Source of the DNA: an uncultured Saprospiraceae bacterium
GTDB taxonomy: Bacteria; Bacteroidota; Bacteroidia; Chitinophagales; Saprospiraceae
Direction: 5' to 3'
Length of the DNA stretch: 64,000 bases
NCBI GenBank assembly: GCA_937959115.1
Contig: CALGAW010000045.1
Span: 56,454 to 120,453, forward strand
Made by a program: the position numbers and the translations under genes. Positions 26,056-36,200 of the stretch are shown here, piece by piece. The notes below the pieces were generated by a model that ran no database searches, had not been told where the DNA came from, and saw only the letters and a list, made by a program, of their open reading frames with translations. Numbering within the stretch: the stretch's first letter is position 1; the number at the start of each line of letters is the position of its first letter.

Positions 26056-27209
26056 TGCACCCAGTTTACGCCATAGCAGACAATATGATCACTTCTCTTG
26101 GCTTTACTACACAAGAGAACATCACTAAAATCAACCAAGAAATTAGCGGGGTGCATCAGCATCAGATTGAACACATCTCCCCTACTCCATTTTATGGATC
26201 ACTCGTAGACAACAAGGAACTGAACAACCAGTTTAATACAATCTCAGCAACTGAACACGGTAAGAACACGAAACTGGAAAAACTGTTTATCCTCTCCATA
26301 CACAAAGCATTGAGCAAAACCGATATTAAGCTTTCTGATCCTAATACATTGTTAATCTTATCCAGCACAAAAGGGAGCATTGATATACTAGAAGGTGCAT
26401 ACAAAAACCAACTGCCTGATAATCGGTTAGATATGGGTACAATGGCCAAGCACATTGGTGCTTACTTCGGCTATCCTCGACCTCCAATTGTTGTCTCTAA
26501 TGCTTGCATTTCAGGCGTGTTAGCTCAAATCATAGGTGCTCGATATATTCGAAGCGGACAAGCAGACCATGTCGTTGTTGCTGGAGGAGATATTTCCTCT
26601 GCCTTCACCGTCTCTGGCTTTCAATCGCTAAAGGCAATAAGTGATGACCGTTGCAAACCATATGATGAGAACAGAGCTGGAATAAACCTAGGAGAAGCCT
26701 GCGCAACAGTGCTTCTTAGCAAGCAGCCAAACAACTTAAACGAGCAAATCAGACTTCTTGGGGGAGCATCCAGTAATGACGCTAACCATATTTCTGGGCC
26801 TTCTAGAACTGGAGAAGGCTTATACATCGCTATTGAAAAAAGCCTTAAAGCCTCAAGCTATTCCGCAACTGATATTGATTATATCTCTGCACATGGAACA
26901 GCGACACTGTATAATGATGAAATGGAATCAAAAGCGTTTGCACGTACAAATTTACTTGATGTACCTACCAACAGCTTAAAAGGTTATTTTGGACATACGC
27001 TTGGAGCAGCTGGAGTCACAGAATCTATCGTGGCTATGAACTCTTTAAGAAAAAATAGGTTATATAAATCACTAGGACTCGAAAAACTTGGCGTATCAAA
27101 TCCTATGACAATCATTACAAACACTGAAGATAAACAATTGAACACCTGTCTGAAGACTGCTTCAGGCTTTGGAGGATGCAATGCAGCCCTAGTATTTCAA
27201 AAAATATGA
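26055..27209 (+). CDS. Beta-ketoacyl-ACP synthase (KAS I/II type)
   Basis: A 384-residue condensing enzyme of the KAS I/II family: Claisen condensation of an acyl group on the active Cys with malonyl-ACP. The triad is complete: Cys151 in VVSNACISG, His280 in ISAHGTATLYND and His314 in KGYFGHTLGAAG. The C-terminal glycine-rich SGFGGCNAALVF is present. I choose the ATG at 26055 that overlaps the thioesterase stop (TAATG) rather than an in-frame ATG at 26028 inside that gene. The ending overlaps the next gene by ATGA. It belongs to the flexirubin/aryl-polyene-like ketosynthase subset rather than to housekeeping FabF by context. Confidence 0.9.
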   Translation: MHPVYAIADNMITSLGFTTQENITKINQEISGVHQHQIEHISPTPFYGSLVDNKELNNQFNTISATEHGKNTKLEKLFILSIHKALSKTDIKLSDPNTLLILSSTKGSIDILEGAYKNQLPDNRLDMGTMAKHIGAYFGYPRPPIVVSNACISGVLAQIIGARYIRSGQADHVVVAGGDISSAFTVSGFQSLKAISDDRCKPYDENRAGINLGEACATVLLSKQPNNLNEQIRLLGGASSNDANHISGPSRTGEGLYIAIEKSLKASSYSATDIDYISAHGTATLYNDEMESKAFARTNLLDVPTNSLKGYFGHTLGAAGVTESIVAMNSLRKNRLYKSLGLEKLGVSNPMTIITNTEDKQLNTCLKTASGFGGCNAALVFQKI

Positions 27210-27778
27210 TCAAGGAAAAAGTCATAGCAAGTAGCTGTAAGGTTTTTAATAATTCGATTTATCTAAATGATGAATTGCTTTATCAAGACAAAGAAAACCT
27301 ACTGTTTGGACAATTTGCAAAAGAGGTCTATAAATCGAATTTAGAAAAATATCCTAAATTCTATAAAATGGACAATCTTTCAAAGCTTGCTTTTCTAGCT
27401 TGTCAATTGGCCTTAAAAAACACTAATTTTCTTGATAAATATAACAATAAAAGAATAGGAGTAATTCTAGGAAACTCAACAGCAACAATAGATACAGACA
27501 GTAGATATTGGGATTCTGTAAAAGATAGGGATCAGTATTTCCCTAGACCAGCAGAGTTTGTCTATACGCTTCCGAACATCATGATTGGAGAAATTTGTAT
27601 AAAAAATAAGATCTATGGTGAAAATTGTTGCTTAATTACTGAACAAAATGACTTGGAACCTGTGTTCAATTATGTAGATTTGCTGTTTGAAACAAATGAA
27701 TGTGATGCTTGCATCGCTGGTTACGTTGAATATAACAGTGATCATTATGAAGCAACCATTCTATTGATAGAGAAATAA
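27206..27778 (+). CDS. Half-size ketosynthase-like protein
   Basis: A 190-residue protein resembling only the N-terminal half of a ketosynthase: SKLAFLACQLALKNT, then RIGVILGNSTATIDTDSRYW, FPRPAEFVYTLPNIMIGEI and a region CDACIAGYVEYNSD. No His-His catalytic half is present, and the position of the nucleophile reads CCLITEQ without the TACS context, so it is unlikely to condense alone. Similar short 'oxoacyl-ACP synthase' proteins sit in Bacteroidota flexirubin-type clusters. The start at 27206 overlaps the preceding stop by ATGA, implying coupled translation. Its base composition is more AT-rich than its neighbours. Confidence 0.75.
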   Translation: MIKEKVIASSCKVFNNSIYLNDELLYQDKENLLFGQFAKEVYKSNLEKYPKFYKMDNLSKLAFLACQLALKNTNFLDKYNNKRIGVILGNSTATIDTDSRYWDSVKDRDQYFPRPAEFVYTLPNIMIGEICIKNKIYGENCCLITEQNDLEPVFNYVDLLFETNECDACIAGYVEYNSDHYEATILLIEK

Positions 27779-27812
27779 AAAATTTATTTGAATTTTAATA
27801 CATTAAAAAACT

Positions 27813-28073
27813 ATGGAAGACTTAATGACCGCCCTTAAAGGTCAATTGATCGAACAATTAAATTTAGAAGACGTTACTGTAGAAGAAATTGGTAACGATG
27901 ATCCATTATTCGGTGGTGAATTAGAACTTGATTCAATCGATGCACTTGAAATTATTGTATTATTGGAAAGAGAACACGGTGTAAAAATCGAAAATCCTAA
28001 AGAAGGAAAAAAAGTGTTTGAATCAATTAGAACGTTAGCAACCTTCATTACAGAGCATAATAAAAACGCTTAG
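27813..28073 (+). CDS. Acyl carrier protein
   Basis: An 86-residue acidic, helical carrier protein. The phosphopantetheine attachment site is Ser41 in ELELDSIDALEIIVLLE. Compared with fatty-acid AcpP (DSLD), the DSID motif and the context mark it as a pathway-specific ACP, presumably serving the two active ketosynthases on either side. It is 34 bp after the half-ketosynthase gene and 6 bp before the next ketosynthase. Confidence 0.93.
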   Translation: MEDLMTALKGQLIEQLNLEDVTVEEIGNDDPLFGGELELDSIDALEIIVLLEREHGVKIENPKEGKKVFESIRTLATFITEHNKNA

Positions 28074-28079
28074 CTCCCA

Positions 28080-29285
28080 ATGGTACAAAACCAAACCAAA
28101 ATTCTAATCACAGGCATCGGAACATTCTCATCCATCGGTAAAAATGTTGAGGAAACGCTTCAAAGCCTGAAGACAAGACAGCACGGCATCGGCAAAATGG
28201 AATACCTCGACTCTGTGCACAAGGAAGAGATTCCCGTCGCAGAAATCAAAATGAGCGATGAAGAACTGGCAAAACAGATCAACCACCCAAACCCTAAAGG
28301 GATAACAAGGGCAACCCTCATCGGTATGCGTGCAGCCAAAGAGGCCATGATGGATGCGAAAATCGACCTCAGTGACGGTATGCGCACAGGGCTCATCTCT
28401 TCTAATACTGTAGGAGGAATGGATAAGACAGAGGTCTATTTTCTCCACTTTTTAGAAGAAGTGGTCGACACTGCCTTTCTAGACAGTAACGATTGTGGGG
28501 CTGGAACGGAAAAAATGGCAGACTGGCTTGGTATTAAAGATTACATCACCACGATCAGTACAGCTTGTTCCTCTGCAGCGAATTCGATTATGTTTGGCGC
28601 CCGACTTATTAAAAATGGGGTGATCGATAGAGCAGTCGTAGGAGGAACAGATTGCCTGACTAAATTTACAATCAATGGTTTTAACACCCTTAAGATCCTA
28701 GATCGTGCACTCTGCCGTCCAATGGATGACTCCCGAACGGGTCTAAACCTAGGGGAAGGTGCCGGTTACTTGGTCATTGAATCAGAGCAAGCAGCTGCCG
28801 GGAAAAAAGTATATGCCACGCTTTCGGGATATGGAAACACCAATGATGCTTTTCACCAAACGGCCTCTTCTCCTCAAGGAGATGGTGCGTACAACGCCAT
28901 GAAAACAGCATTAAAAATCAGCGGATTACAACCATCGGACATTGATTACATAAACCTTCATGGAACGGGTACTGAAAACAATGATTTGTCAGAAGGCAGA
29001 GCTATTTCCCGTTTGTTTGAATCCAGTATTCCAAAAATGAGCTCTACCAAATCTTATACAGGGCATACATTAGCAGCATCTGGTGGACTAGAAGCGGTAT
29101 TTTCAATTCTAGCCATTCAGAACAATCTGATTTTCCCAAATCTTCGCTTTCAGAATCGAATTGCTGATTTGACAGTTGAGCCGGTTAGCGAATTAGTTGA
29201 AAATGTAGAAATTAATCATATCGTTTCTAATTCCTTTGGATTTGGTGGGAATAACACCGCATTAGTGTTCTCAAAATACAATTAA
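28080..29285 (+). CDS. Beta-ketoacyl-ACP synthase, second active copy
   Basis: A 401-residue KAS I/II condensing enzyme. The triad is Cys163 in ISTACSSAAN, His294 in INLHGTGTEND and His329 in KSYTGHTLAASGG; the C-terminal SFGFGGNNTALVF glycine-rich motif is present. It follows the ACP gene by 6 bp and is directly abutted by the chain-length-factor-like gene with no spacer, the arrangement expected for a KAS/CLF heterodimer as in type II polyketide synthases and aryl-polyene synthases. Confidence 0.93.
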   Translation: MVQNQTKILITGIGTFSSIGKNVEETLQSLKTRQHGIGKMEYLDSVHKEEIPVAEIKMSDEELAKQINHPNPKGITRATLIGMRAAKEAMMDAKIDLSDGMRTGLISSNTVGGMDKTEVYFLHFLEEVVDTAFLDSNDCGAGTEKMADWLGIKDYITTISTACSSAANSIMFGARLIKNGVIDRAVVGGTDCLTKFTINGFNTLKILDRALCRPMDDSRTGLNLGEGAGYLVIESEQAAAGKKVYATLSGYGNTNDAFHQTASSPQGDGAYNAMKTALKISGLQPSDIDYINLHGTGTENNDLSEGRAISRLFESSIPKMSSTKSYTGHTLAASGGLEAVFSILAIQNNLIFPNLRFQNRIADLTVEPVSELVENVEINHIVSNSFGFGGNNTALVFSKYN

Positions 29286-30347
29286 ATGGCTTATATAAAA
29301 GGCATCGGAAATATTTCACCACAAGACACGTTTGACAATAGCTTGTTTCTTGATACCGTGCAGGAAAACGATCAAAAATATCAGATTTGTAAGGAGCCAA
29401 ATTATAAGGAACTTTTGCCTTCTAAGGCCAGAAGACGAATGAGCAAGTTGGTAAAAATGGGTGTTTGTGCTGCCACAAGATCTCTAGAAGATGCTAGCAT
29501 TGAAACGCCAGATGCAGTGATTGTGGGGACTGCCCTCGGTTGTCTTACTGATACTGAAAAATTTCTCCTTCAAGTCATTAATCACGATGAGCAACTGTTG
29601 ACCCCCATTTCATTTATCCAATCTACTCACAATACTGTTGCTGGAACGATAGCGATCTTGAAACAATGTCATGGCTACAATTTCACCTATGTCCACAAAG
29701 GTTTTTCGTTCGAAAGTGCGTTACTAGATGGGATGATGCAAGTCAACGAAGCGCCAGGAAATTATCTGATTGGTGGTATTGATGAAATGACGGAGAAATA
29801 CTATCAAAGAATGATCCATCTTGGAAGTTGGAAAAAAGAAGCAATCCCTCATTCGCAATTCCTTGACTACAAGGATGATGGAGTGATTCCAGGGGAAGGA
29901 TCCGCCTTTTTTATTCTCGGCAGCGAGAAAGAAGGAAAATCATATGCCAAACTAGAAGGCATGCATAATTTTTACAAACCCACGGACAGCAAGGCTATTC
30001 AGCAGGAGATTGAGCATTTCTTAACACGCAATTCAAAATCCGTTGAAGATATTGATGCTGTTGTACTTGGTCTGACAGGAGATAAGACATTTGACAAGCC
30101 ATTTAATGACTTAGCGAATTCGTACTTTGCAGAACAAGCTCAGGTTTATTTTAAGCATCTATGTGGTGAATATAAAACAGCTACTTCCTTTGCTTTATGG
30201 TTGGCTTCTAAAATCGCATACACGGGTAAAATACCAGATATAGTTCGTCTAAACAAGGTTGATCGAGTACCCAAGAACATATTGATTTATAATCATTACA
30301 ACAACATCAATCATTCTTTAATCTTACTTTCCCATGTTGACGTTTAA
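29286..30347 (+). CDS. Ketosynthase-like chain-length factor without catalytic Cys
   Basis: A 353-residue ketosynthase homologue. The nucleophile region reads YVHKGFSFESALL, so the catalytic Cys of TACSSA is replaced by Phe140, and the HGTGT and GHT motifs are missing. It is therefore a chain-length-factor-type partner. Chain-length factors pair with an active ketosynthase and shape the tunnel that sets chain length; the active partner would be the gene immediately before it, which ends exactly where this one begins. It overlaps the deacetylase gene by 14 nt. Confidence 0.85.
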   Translation: MAYIKGIGNISPQDTFDNSLFLDTVQENDQKYQICKEPNYKELLPSKARRRMSKLVKMGVCAATRSLEDASIETPDAVIVGTALGCLTDTEKFLLQVINHDEQLLTPISFIQSTHNTVAGTIAILKQCHGYNFTYVHKGFSFESALLDGMMQVNEAPGNYLIGGIDEMTEKYYQRMIHLGSWKKEAIPHSQFLDYKDDGVIPGEGSAFFILGSEKEGKSYAKLEGMHNFYKPTDSKAIQQEIEHFLTRNSKSVEDIDAVVLGLTGDKTFDKPFNDLANSYFAEQAQVYFKHLCGEYKTATSFALWLASKIAYTGKIPDIVRLNKVDRVPKNILIYNHYNNINHSLILLSHVDV

Positions 30348-31125
30348 GTCATCAAAACGTTTGTTTTTCCTAATATTTGTCTTGCTTTTCATAGCGGATT
30401 TTTTTCTTGACGTTAAGCCTTGGATGTACCTTCTTGTAGGCGTACTGTTTTTCTTGCTAATTTCTTGGGGTTCGTATCACCTTCAAACCAATTTCTACCT
30501 AAAGGGAAATCATAAGGCCTCAACAAATGAAAAAAAGGTTGCGCTCACCTTTGATGATGGTCCAACGCCTGAAATAACACGAGAGGTGTTATCAATTCTC
30601 AAAGAATATCGAGTTCCCGCCACTTTTTTTTTAATTGGCAATCAGATTGCAGCGCACTCATCAATTGTTCAACAAATAGTAGATGAAGGCCATCTCATTG
30701 GCAACCACAGTTTTTCTCATGACAATCGGATGGGAATATTTGGTAAGCATCGCATACAGGAGGAATTGGAATCCACAAATTCAGTCATTCATAAAACCAC
30801 TGGAAAAACGGTAAACTGGTTTCGACCACCGTTTGGAGTCACCAATCCAATTATCGCAAAAGTGGTAACGGAAATGGGGTTAGAAGTGATTGGCTGGAAC
30901 ATTAGAACATACGACACGGTGCGGAAAGATCCCGAGGCAATACTAAAAGCGGTCAAGAATAAACTTTCTCCTGGTTCAGTCATTTTATTGCATGACAGAT
31001 TTCAGTATACTGGTAAGGCCTTGCAGCTGATATTGGCATTTTTATCTGAAGAAGGGTATACGGTTGTCCCATTAGACAAATTACTTAAACAGGAAGCTTA
31101 TCGAAAAGTCGACCCTAGTTTGTAA
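30334..31125 (+). CDS. Membrane-anchored polysaccharide deacetylase (NodB fold)
   Basis: A 263-residue carbohydrate esterase family 4-like protein. Two N-terminal hydrophobic segments (about 10-25 and 30-46) anchor it. The NodB domain shows motif 1 TFDDGP (72-77, catalytic base and metal Asp), motif 2 HSFSHD with metal ligands His125 and His129, motif 3 RPPFG (164-168), the WNIRTYD motif and ILLHDR with the general-acid His. All key residues are present, so it should be an active metal-dependent deacetylase. Deacetylases recur in flexirubin-type clusters of Bacteroidota, but their role there is not established. It ends the operon. Confidence 0.9.
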   Translation: MLTFKSSKRLFFLIFVLLFIADFFLDVKPWMYLLVGVLFFLLISWGSYHLQTNFYLKGNHKASTNEKKVALTFDDGPTPEITREVLSILKEYRVPATFFLIGNQIAAHSSIVQQIVDEGHLIGNHSFSHDNRMGIFGKHRIQEELESTNSVIHKTTGKTVNWFRPPFGVTNPIIAKVVTEMGLEVIGWNIRTYDTVRKDPEAILKAVKNKLSPGSVILLHDRFQYTGKALQLILAFLSEEGYTVVPLDKLLKQEAYRKVDPSL

Positions 31126-31622
31126 TCTAAATGTCAATATTACAACAAATCGTAATGCTCGTCGAACACTCCAAAACCTAAGCAAAAAATAACATTGTCG
31201 TTTAGTAAATTTTAAATTGCTAAATCAAGAAAGCGTCAACAACCTCTACTGACCGAGGAGCTCTTCCAAAAACAATTCAACCAAAATAAGGGTAAAGAAG
31301 TGACCTAGCGCTATAATTTCGATTCGTTGCATAAAAAATAGTTGAAAAAAAATCTGGTTTTGGGGAATGATTTTTGATATTTTAGTGTTATAGAGATATA
31401 AGTAACAACAAAACACGATAACTGAACGTTATGAATATGTATCATAAATAAAACCTTGATACTTTTATACAAAGCAAAACGTTCCTAAAATGGTTAAAGT
31501 ATTTTGAGTTCTTTAATTAATTCTTTTTAAAAAGTCAAGTATTTTTTCATTGCGATGCAACTATTTCTTTTTTTTTCGCGTATTGTTAGTACAGGCTTTT
31601 TAATAATTAAAAACTTCCGTCA
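31126..31622. other. Long intergenic region upstream of the primary sigma factor
   Basis: About 500 bp of AT-rich sequence with no supported frame. It separates the deacetylase operon from the sigma-factor gene. T-runs and A-runs are frequent (for example around 31540-31575), but no exact TTG-N19-20-TAnnTTTG promoter or terminator was found by eye. The length suggests a long leader or multiple promoters for the sigma gene. Confidence 0.4.
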
Positions 31623-32489
31623 ATGAGGCAATTAAAAATTACGAACAAAATTACAGCCAGAGAGAGTCTTGCATTAGACAAGTATCTCAATGATATTGGC
31701 AAGATTGACCTGCTAAAAGCTGACGAGGAGGCTGGACTTGCTAGAAGAATAAGAGCTGGGGATCAAGAAGCTTTAGAAATTTTGACTAAAGCAAACCTAA
31801 GATTTGTGGTATCCGTTGCAAAACAATATCAAAATCAAGGATTATCCCTCAGCGATTTAATCAACGAAGGCAATGTCGGCTTAATGAAAGCTGCAAAGAG
31901 ATTTGATGAAACCAAAGGATTCAAATTTATCTCTTATGCAGTATGGTGGATTAGACAATCCATTCTACAAGCAATTGTGGAATACTCTAGAATTGTCCGA
32001 TTGCCATTGAACAAGGTTGGTTCTTACAATAAAGTAAATGATGCCTACCGCTCTTTCCAACAAAAATTTGAACGTGCACCAAGTCCCGAAGAACTTGCGG
32101 ACCTGCTTGAAATCACGCCAAAAGAAGTAACAAACATGTTGAAAGGGAATGGTCGCCATCAATCTTTTGACGCTCCTATTATGGGAGGCGAAGATGGAGA
32201 ATCAACACTTTACGATGTAATGAATAGCCATGAGGATAGTCCTGATGAAGATCTTATGAAATCATCTCTGAAAGATGAAGTAAGAAATGGATTATCAATA
32301 TTAACTCCAAGAGAGAATGAAGTACTATCTTGCTATTTTGGCTTAAATGGTGACACTTCACTTACCTTGGAAGAAATTGGGGATCTTTACAGTTTGACTA
32401 GAGAACGCGTCAGGCAGATAAAAGAACGTGCTATTCGAAGATTGAGAAAATCTTATAATAAAAACGCGCTACGATCCTACTTGGGTTAA
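31623..32489 (+). CDS. rpoD: Primary RNA polymerase sigma factor (sigma-70)
   Basis: A 288-residue sigma factor of the short Bacteroidetes primary type (no region 1.1). The start MRQLKITNKITARESLALDK with YLNDIGKIDLLKADEEAGLA is the diagnostic N-terminus. Region 2 includes LRFVVSVAKQYQNQGLSLSD and FISYAVWWIRQSILQAI (promoter melting and -10-like recognition), region 3 VRLPLNKVGSY, and region 4 LTLEEIGDLYSLTRERVRQI (helix-turn-helix). It recognises the unusual TTTG/TAnnTTTG promoters seen elsewhere in this window. It ends with a strong intrinsic terminator at 32507-32550. Confidence 0.97.
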   Translation: MRQLKITNKITARESLALDKYLNDIGKIDLLKADEEAGLARRIRAGDQEALEILTKANLRFVVSVAKQYQNQGLSLSDLINEGNVGLMKAAKRFDETKGFKFISYAVWWIRQSILQAIVEYSRIVRLPLNKVGSYNKVNDAYRSFQQKFERAPSPEELADLLEITPKEVTNMLKGNGRHQSFDAPIMGGEDGESTLYDVMNSHEDSPDEDLMKSSLKDEVRNGLSILTPRENEVLSCYFGLNGDTSLTLEEIGDLYSLTRERVRQIKERAIRRLRKSYNKNALRSYLG

Positions 32490-32506
32490 TCAAGGCAAAA
32501 AATTAT

Positions 32507-32550
32507 GAAAAAAGTCATTCGAATTGATCGGATGGCTTTTTTCTTTTTAT
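32507..32550 (+). terminator. Intrinsic terminator after the sigma-factor gene
   Basis: GAAAAAAGTCATTCGA (32507-32522) pairs with TCGGATGGCTTTTTTC (32528-32543), 14 of 16 positions as Watson-Crick pairs and two wobbles, with a 5-nt loop, followed by a T-rich stretch. It lies 17 nt past the sigma stop. An ATG at 32505 that opens an in-frame extension of the next gene is inside this hairpin and is not used. Confidence 0.85.
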
Positions 32551-32558
32551 ATTCAACC

Positions 32559-33149
32559 ATGAATCATCTCGCGCACATATTTTTATCTTTTGACAATGCT
32601 CCTATTCTAGCGGGAAACCTGCTTGGTGATTTTTATAAATCTAAAAAAGTCATCGATACACTACCGCATGAAATCCAGAATGGTATTGAACTTCATCGCC
32701 ATATCGATTCATTTACAGATAGCCACCCAATTGTTTTTCAAAGCAAAGCGAGAATCCGTGAAGTCTTTGGAAAGTACGCGCCCGTCGTTATTGATGTTTA
32801 TTATGACTATTGTTTATCAAAACAATGGAATCAATACAGTGCTACAGATCTTCAAACCAGTGCAAATTTTGCGTATAAGTCCTTACTGGAGCATGAAGAA
32901 TGGTTGCACCCTAAACTATTGAAATACTTACCAGTAATGATCGAAAGAAACTGGTTGACAAGTTATCAAACTGTTGAAGGAATTCAATTTGCATTCGATA
33001 ATTTGTCAAAAAGAGCAGCATACGATAAGAATTTCCATCTTGCAGGTAGTGTTTTAGTAAAAAATGAATCTGATTTTCTCATCGATTTTGATATTTTTTT
33101 TCCTGAGTTAATCAATTCAACAAGAGAGAAATATGACTCAATGACATAA
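32559..33149 (+). CDS. acpH: Acyl carrier protein phosphodiesterase
   Basis: AcpH removes the 4'-phosphopantetheine from acyl carrier proteins. The 196-residue product starts MNHLAHIFLSFDNAPILAG and has the conserved GNLLGDF motif with Asp24 (the catalytic metal-binding Asp of the family), then ELHRHIDSFTDSHP, VVIDVYYDY and LEHEEW. Family length and motifs match the HD-like AcpH fold. The start at 32559 was chosen because an upstream in-frame ATG lies in the terminator hairpin. The cluster 1.4 kb upstream encodes its likely class of substrate, an ACP. Confidence 0.88.
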   Translation: MNHLAHIFLSFDNAPILAGNLLGDFYKSKKVIDTLPHEIQNGIELHRHIDSFTDSHPIVFQSKARIREVFGKYAPVVIDVYYDYCLSKQWNQYSATDLQTSANFAYKSLLEHEEWLHPKLLKYLPVMIERNWLTSYQTVEGIQFAFDNLSKRAAYDKNFHLAGSVLVKNESDFLIDFDIFFPELINSTREKYDSMT

Positions 33150-33275
33150 TAAAAATAAAAATTGAGCTAGGGTACACCGTTTTTTTTCGTTTCTATAAGG
33201 AAAAGAGCTAATATTTCAGTAAATTAAGTTATTGCTCTAAACAGGTCTTCATTCTTATAACTAAACACTTTACCC

Positions 33276-36200
33276 ATGAGTAAATCAATCCTAGTTACTC
33301 CTCTCGTAGTTTTAATTTCAATCGTATATGGCTTTGCCCAACCAGCTGCTCCAATGAGCGACTTTATTATGGTTGATCAATTTGGCTATCTTGAAAATGC
33401 AACCAAAACTGCTGTAATCAGCAATCCACAGGTTGGCTTCAATAGTGGTTCCTCTTTTGCTCCCGGCAACACCTATGAGCTGAGAAATTGGAACAATGGT
33501 AGTGTTATTTATTCTGGTCAGCTTCAAATATGGAATGGCGGTGCTACCCACAATCAATCAGGAGACAAGGGTTGGTGGTTTAATTTTTCGAGCATTAAAG
33601 CCCCAGGACAGTACTACGTATATGACCCAACAAACAATGTGAGATCTCCCCAGTTTGAAATTGGTAACAATGTCTATCAAAATGTACTGAAGCAAGCCGG
33701 AAGAACGTTTTTCTATAATCGATGCAATTCTCCGAAACAACTACCTTACGCAGAAGCGAACTGGACAGATGGAGCAGACTTCCTAAATGACCAACAAGAT
33801 GGGAATTGCAGATATGTGTTTGCAAAAAATGACGCCTCTACTGAAAAAGACTTGACTGGTGGCTGGTGGGATGCAGGAGATTTTAATAAGTATGTCACCT
33901 TTGCCGACAGAGCCGTCCATGACCTTTTATGGGCTTATGAGTCAAATCCTACCATCTTTACAGACAACTGGAATATCCCCGAATCAGGAAATGGAATTCC
34001 TGATCTTATTGACGAACTAAAATGGGAGTTTGACTGGTTATTGAAAATGAACAATGCAGATGGATCTACTCATCTAAAAATGGGTAGTCAGGATTATAAT
34101 GACAATACAAGCGTGCCACCAAGTACAAATACAGATCCACGCTATTACGGCCCGACCTGTTCGTCAGCCTCTATTGCTGCAGCGGGTATGTTTGCCCATG
34201 GTGCAAGAGTATTCAGTGCCTTCCCTTCCTTGAGCAACTATGCTCAAACACTGGAAAACCGAGCTATACAATCATGGAATTATTCCCAACAATTCATTAA
34301 TAATAATACATTTGAAACAGCCTGTGATAATGGTGAAATCATTTCTGGTGATGCAGATTGGAATGCAGCAGCTCAAAGAGAAAGTGCCTACAAAGCAGCA
34401 GTCTATCTATATGCGATTACAGGAGGTAACAATTACAATCAGTATATCATTGCTAATACAGGTTCTATGCCTCAAATAGCAAATACTTATTGGGATCCTT
34501 ATGCAATACAAGTGAGCGATGCCTTACTATTTTACACCACTTTAAGCAATGCCAATCAGACAACAGCAAATGCGATTCTTAGTTCTGCACAAAGTGACGC
34601 AGCTGGAAACGGCAGCAACTTCTATGGGTTTGATAATTCTGACCTTTATAGAGCATTTATGCCAGATTGGGCATACCATTGGGGAAGCTCAACACCTAAA
34701 TCCGCTATCGGAACGATAAATGGATCACTGATCAGATATGGGATAAATACCTCAGCGCATGTTAGCTATCAGGAACGTGCAAATCACATGCTTCATTACT
34801 TCCACGGTGTAAATCCACTTGGAATCACCTACTTGACTAACATGTACAATTATGGGGCTGAGCGATGCGCAAACGAGATGTATCATGGCTGGTTTAATGA
34901 TGGAACGCCTTGGGATAATGCATTGACTAGTCAGTATGGCCCTGCTCCTGGATACGTTCCTGGCGGACCGAATGCTAGCTTCGGTGTTCCGAGTATCTCC
35001 CCTCCTTCTGGTCAACCTCAACAAAAAAGTTATCTAGACTACAATACAGGATACCCTGACAACTCATGGGAAATCACCGAACCTGCCATCTACTATCAAG
35101 CCTCATACATTCGTTTATTAGCCAATGTGACACCACTATTGAATTGTCCAACTGCAGGTACACCATGTGACGACAATGATCCTAATACGACCAATGATGT
35201 ACAAGATGGGAACTGTCAATGTAAAGGTACTTGCCTGGCAGCTGGAACTGTTTGCGATGATAATGATCCAAATACTGAAAATGATGTACAAGATGGCCAA
35301 TGTAACTGCGCAGGTAGCTGTATACCAGCTGGTACGCCTTGTGACGATGGCAATCCAACTACAATCAATGATCAGCAAGATGGCCAATGCAATTGCGTAG
35401 GAACTGCTACGACTTGTGAATTACTAATCAACAATAGCTTTGACAACGGCACAGCTCCTTGGTACGAATATGGCTGTACACCAACTGTTACAAATGGGGA
35501 AATCTCGTTATCTGGAATCACAGGGGCAAACCCTTGGGATGCTGGTTTTTTCCAAGGAGATCTATTGCTTGAGCAAAATAAAACATATACTGCTTCTTTT
35601 GTAGCTAGAGCAAGCACAAATAGAACGATCTACTTTAAGGTAGGAATTAACACACCGCCTTATACTTCTTATGTTGGTGAGGTCTTAAATTTAACTCCGA
35701 CCTTCCAAACCTTTACCTATACGTTTACCATGCCTGATCCTGATCTTTCGACTTCGATCTTTGAATTTCAAGTAGGTGGCAATACGGCAGATGTCATTAT
35801 TGCAGGTACAAGCTTGAAGGATGATGGCTGTACAGTAGCCTGTCTGCCAGCTGGAACTGCTTGTGACGACAATAACCCTTACACACAAAACGATGTGGAA
35901 GACGGTAACTGTGGTTGTCTAGGAACCTGTTTACCTGCAGGTACTGCTTGCGATGATGGTAATCCAAATACAAACAATGACGTACATGATGGACAATGCA
36001 ACTGTGCAGGAACATTAACGACTTGTGAGCTGCTTATTGATAACAGCTTCGATACTGGAAATGGCCCTTGGTACGAATGGGGATGCACACAAACTATTGC
36101 CAATGGAGAAGTTACCTTAGCAGGTAGTGGTGGAACAAATACGTGGGATGCTGGTTTTTTCCAAGGAAATTTACTTATTGAGCAAAATCATAGCTACAGT

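Noticed and set aside
32505..32558. N-terminal extension of acpH from ATG 32505
   Set aside because: It lies inside the terminator hairpin of the sigma gene, and MNHLAH at 32559 matches the family N-terminus.
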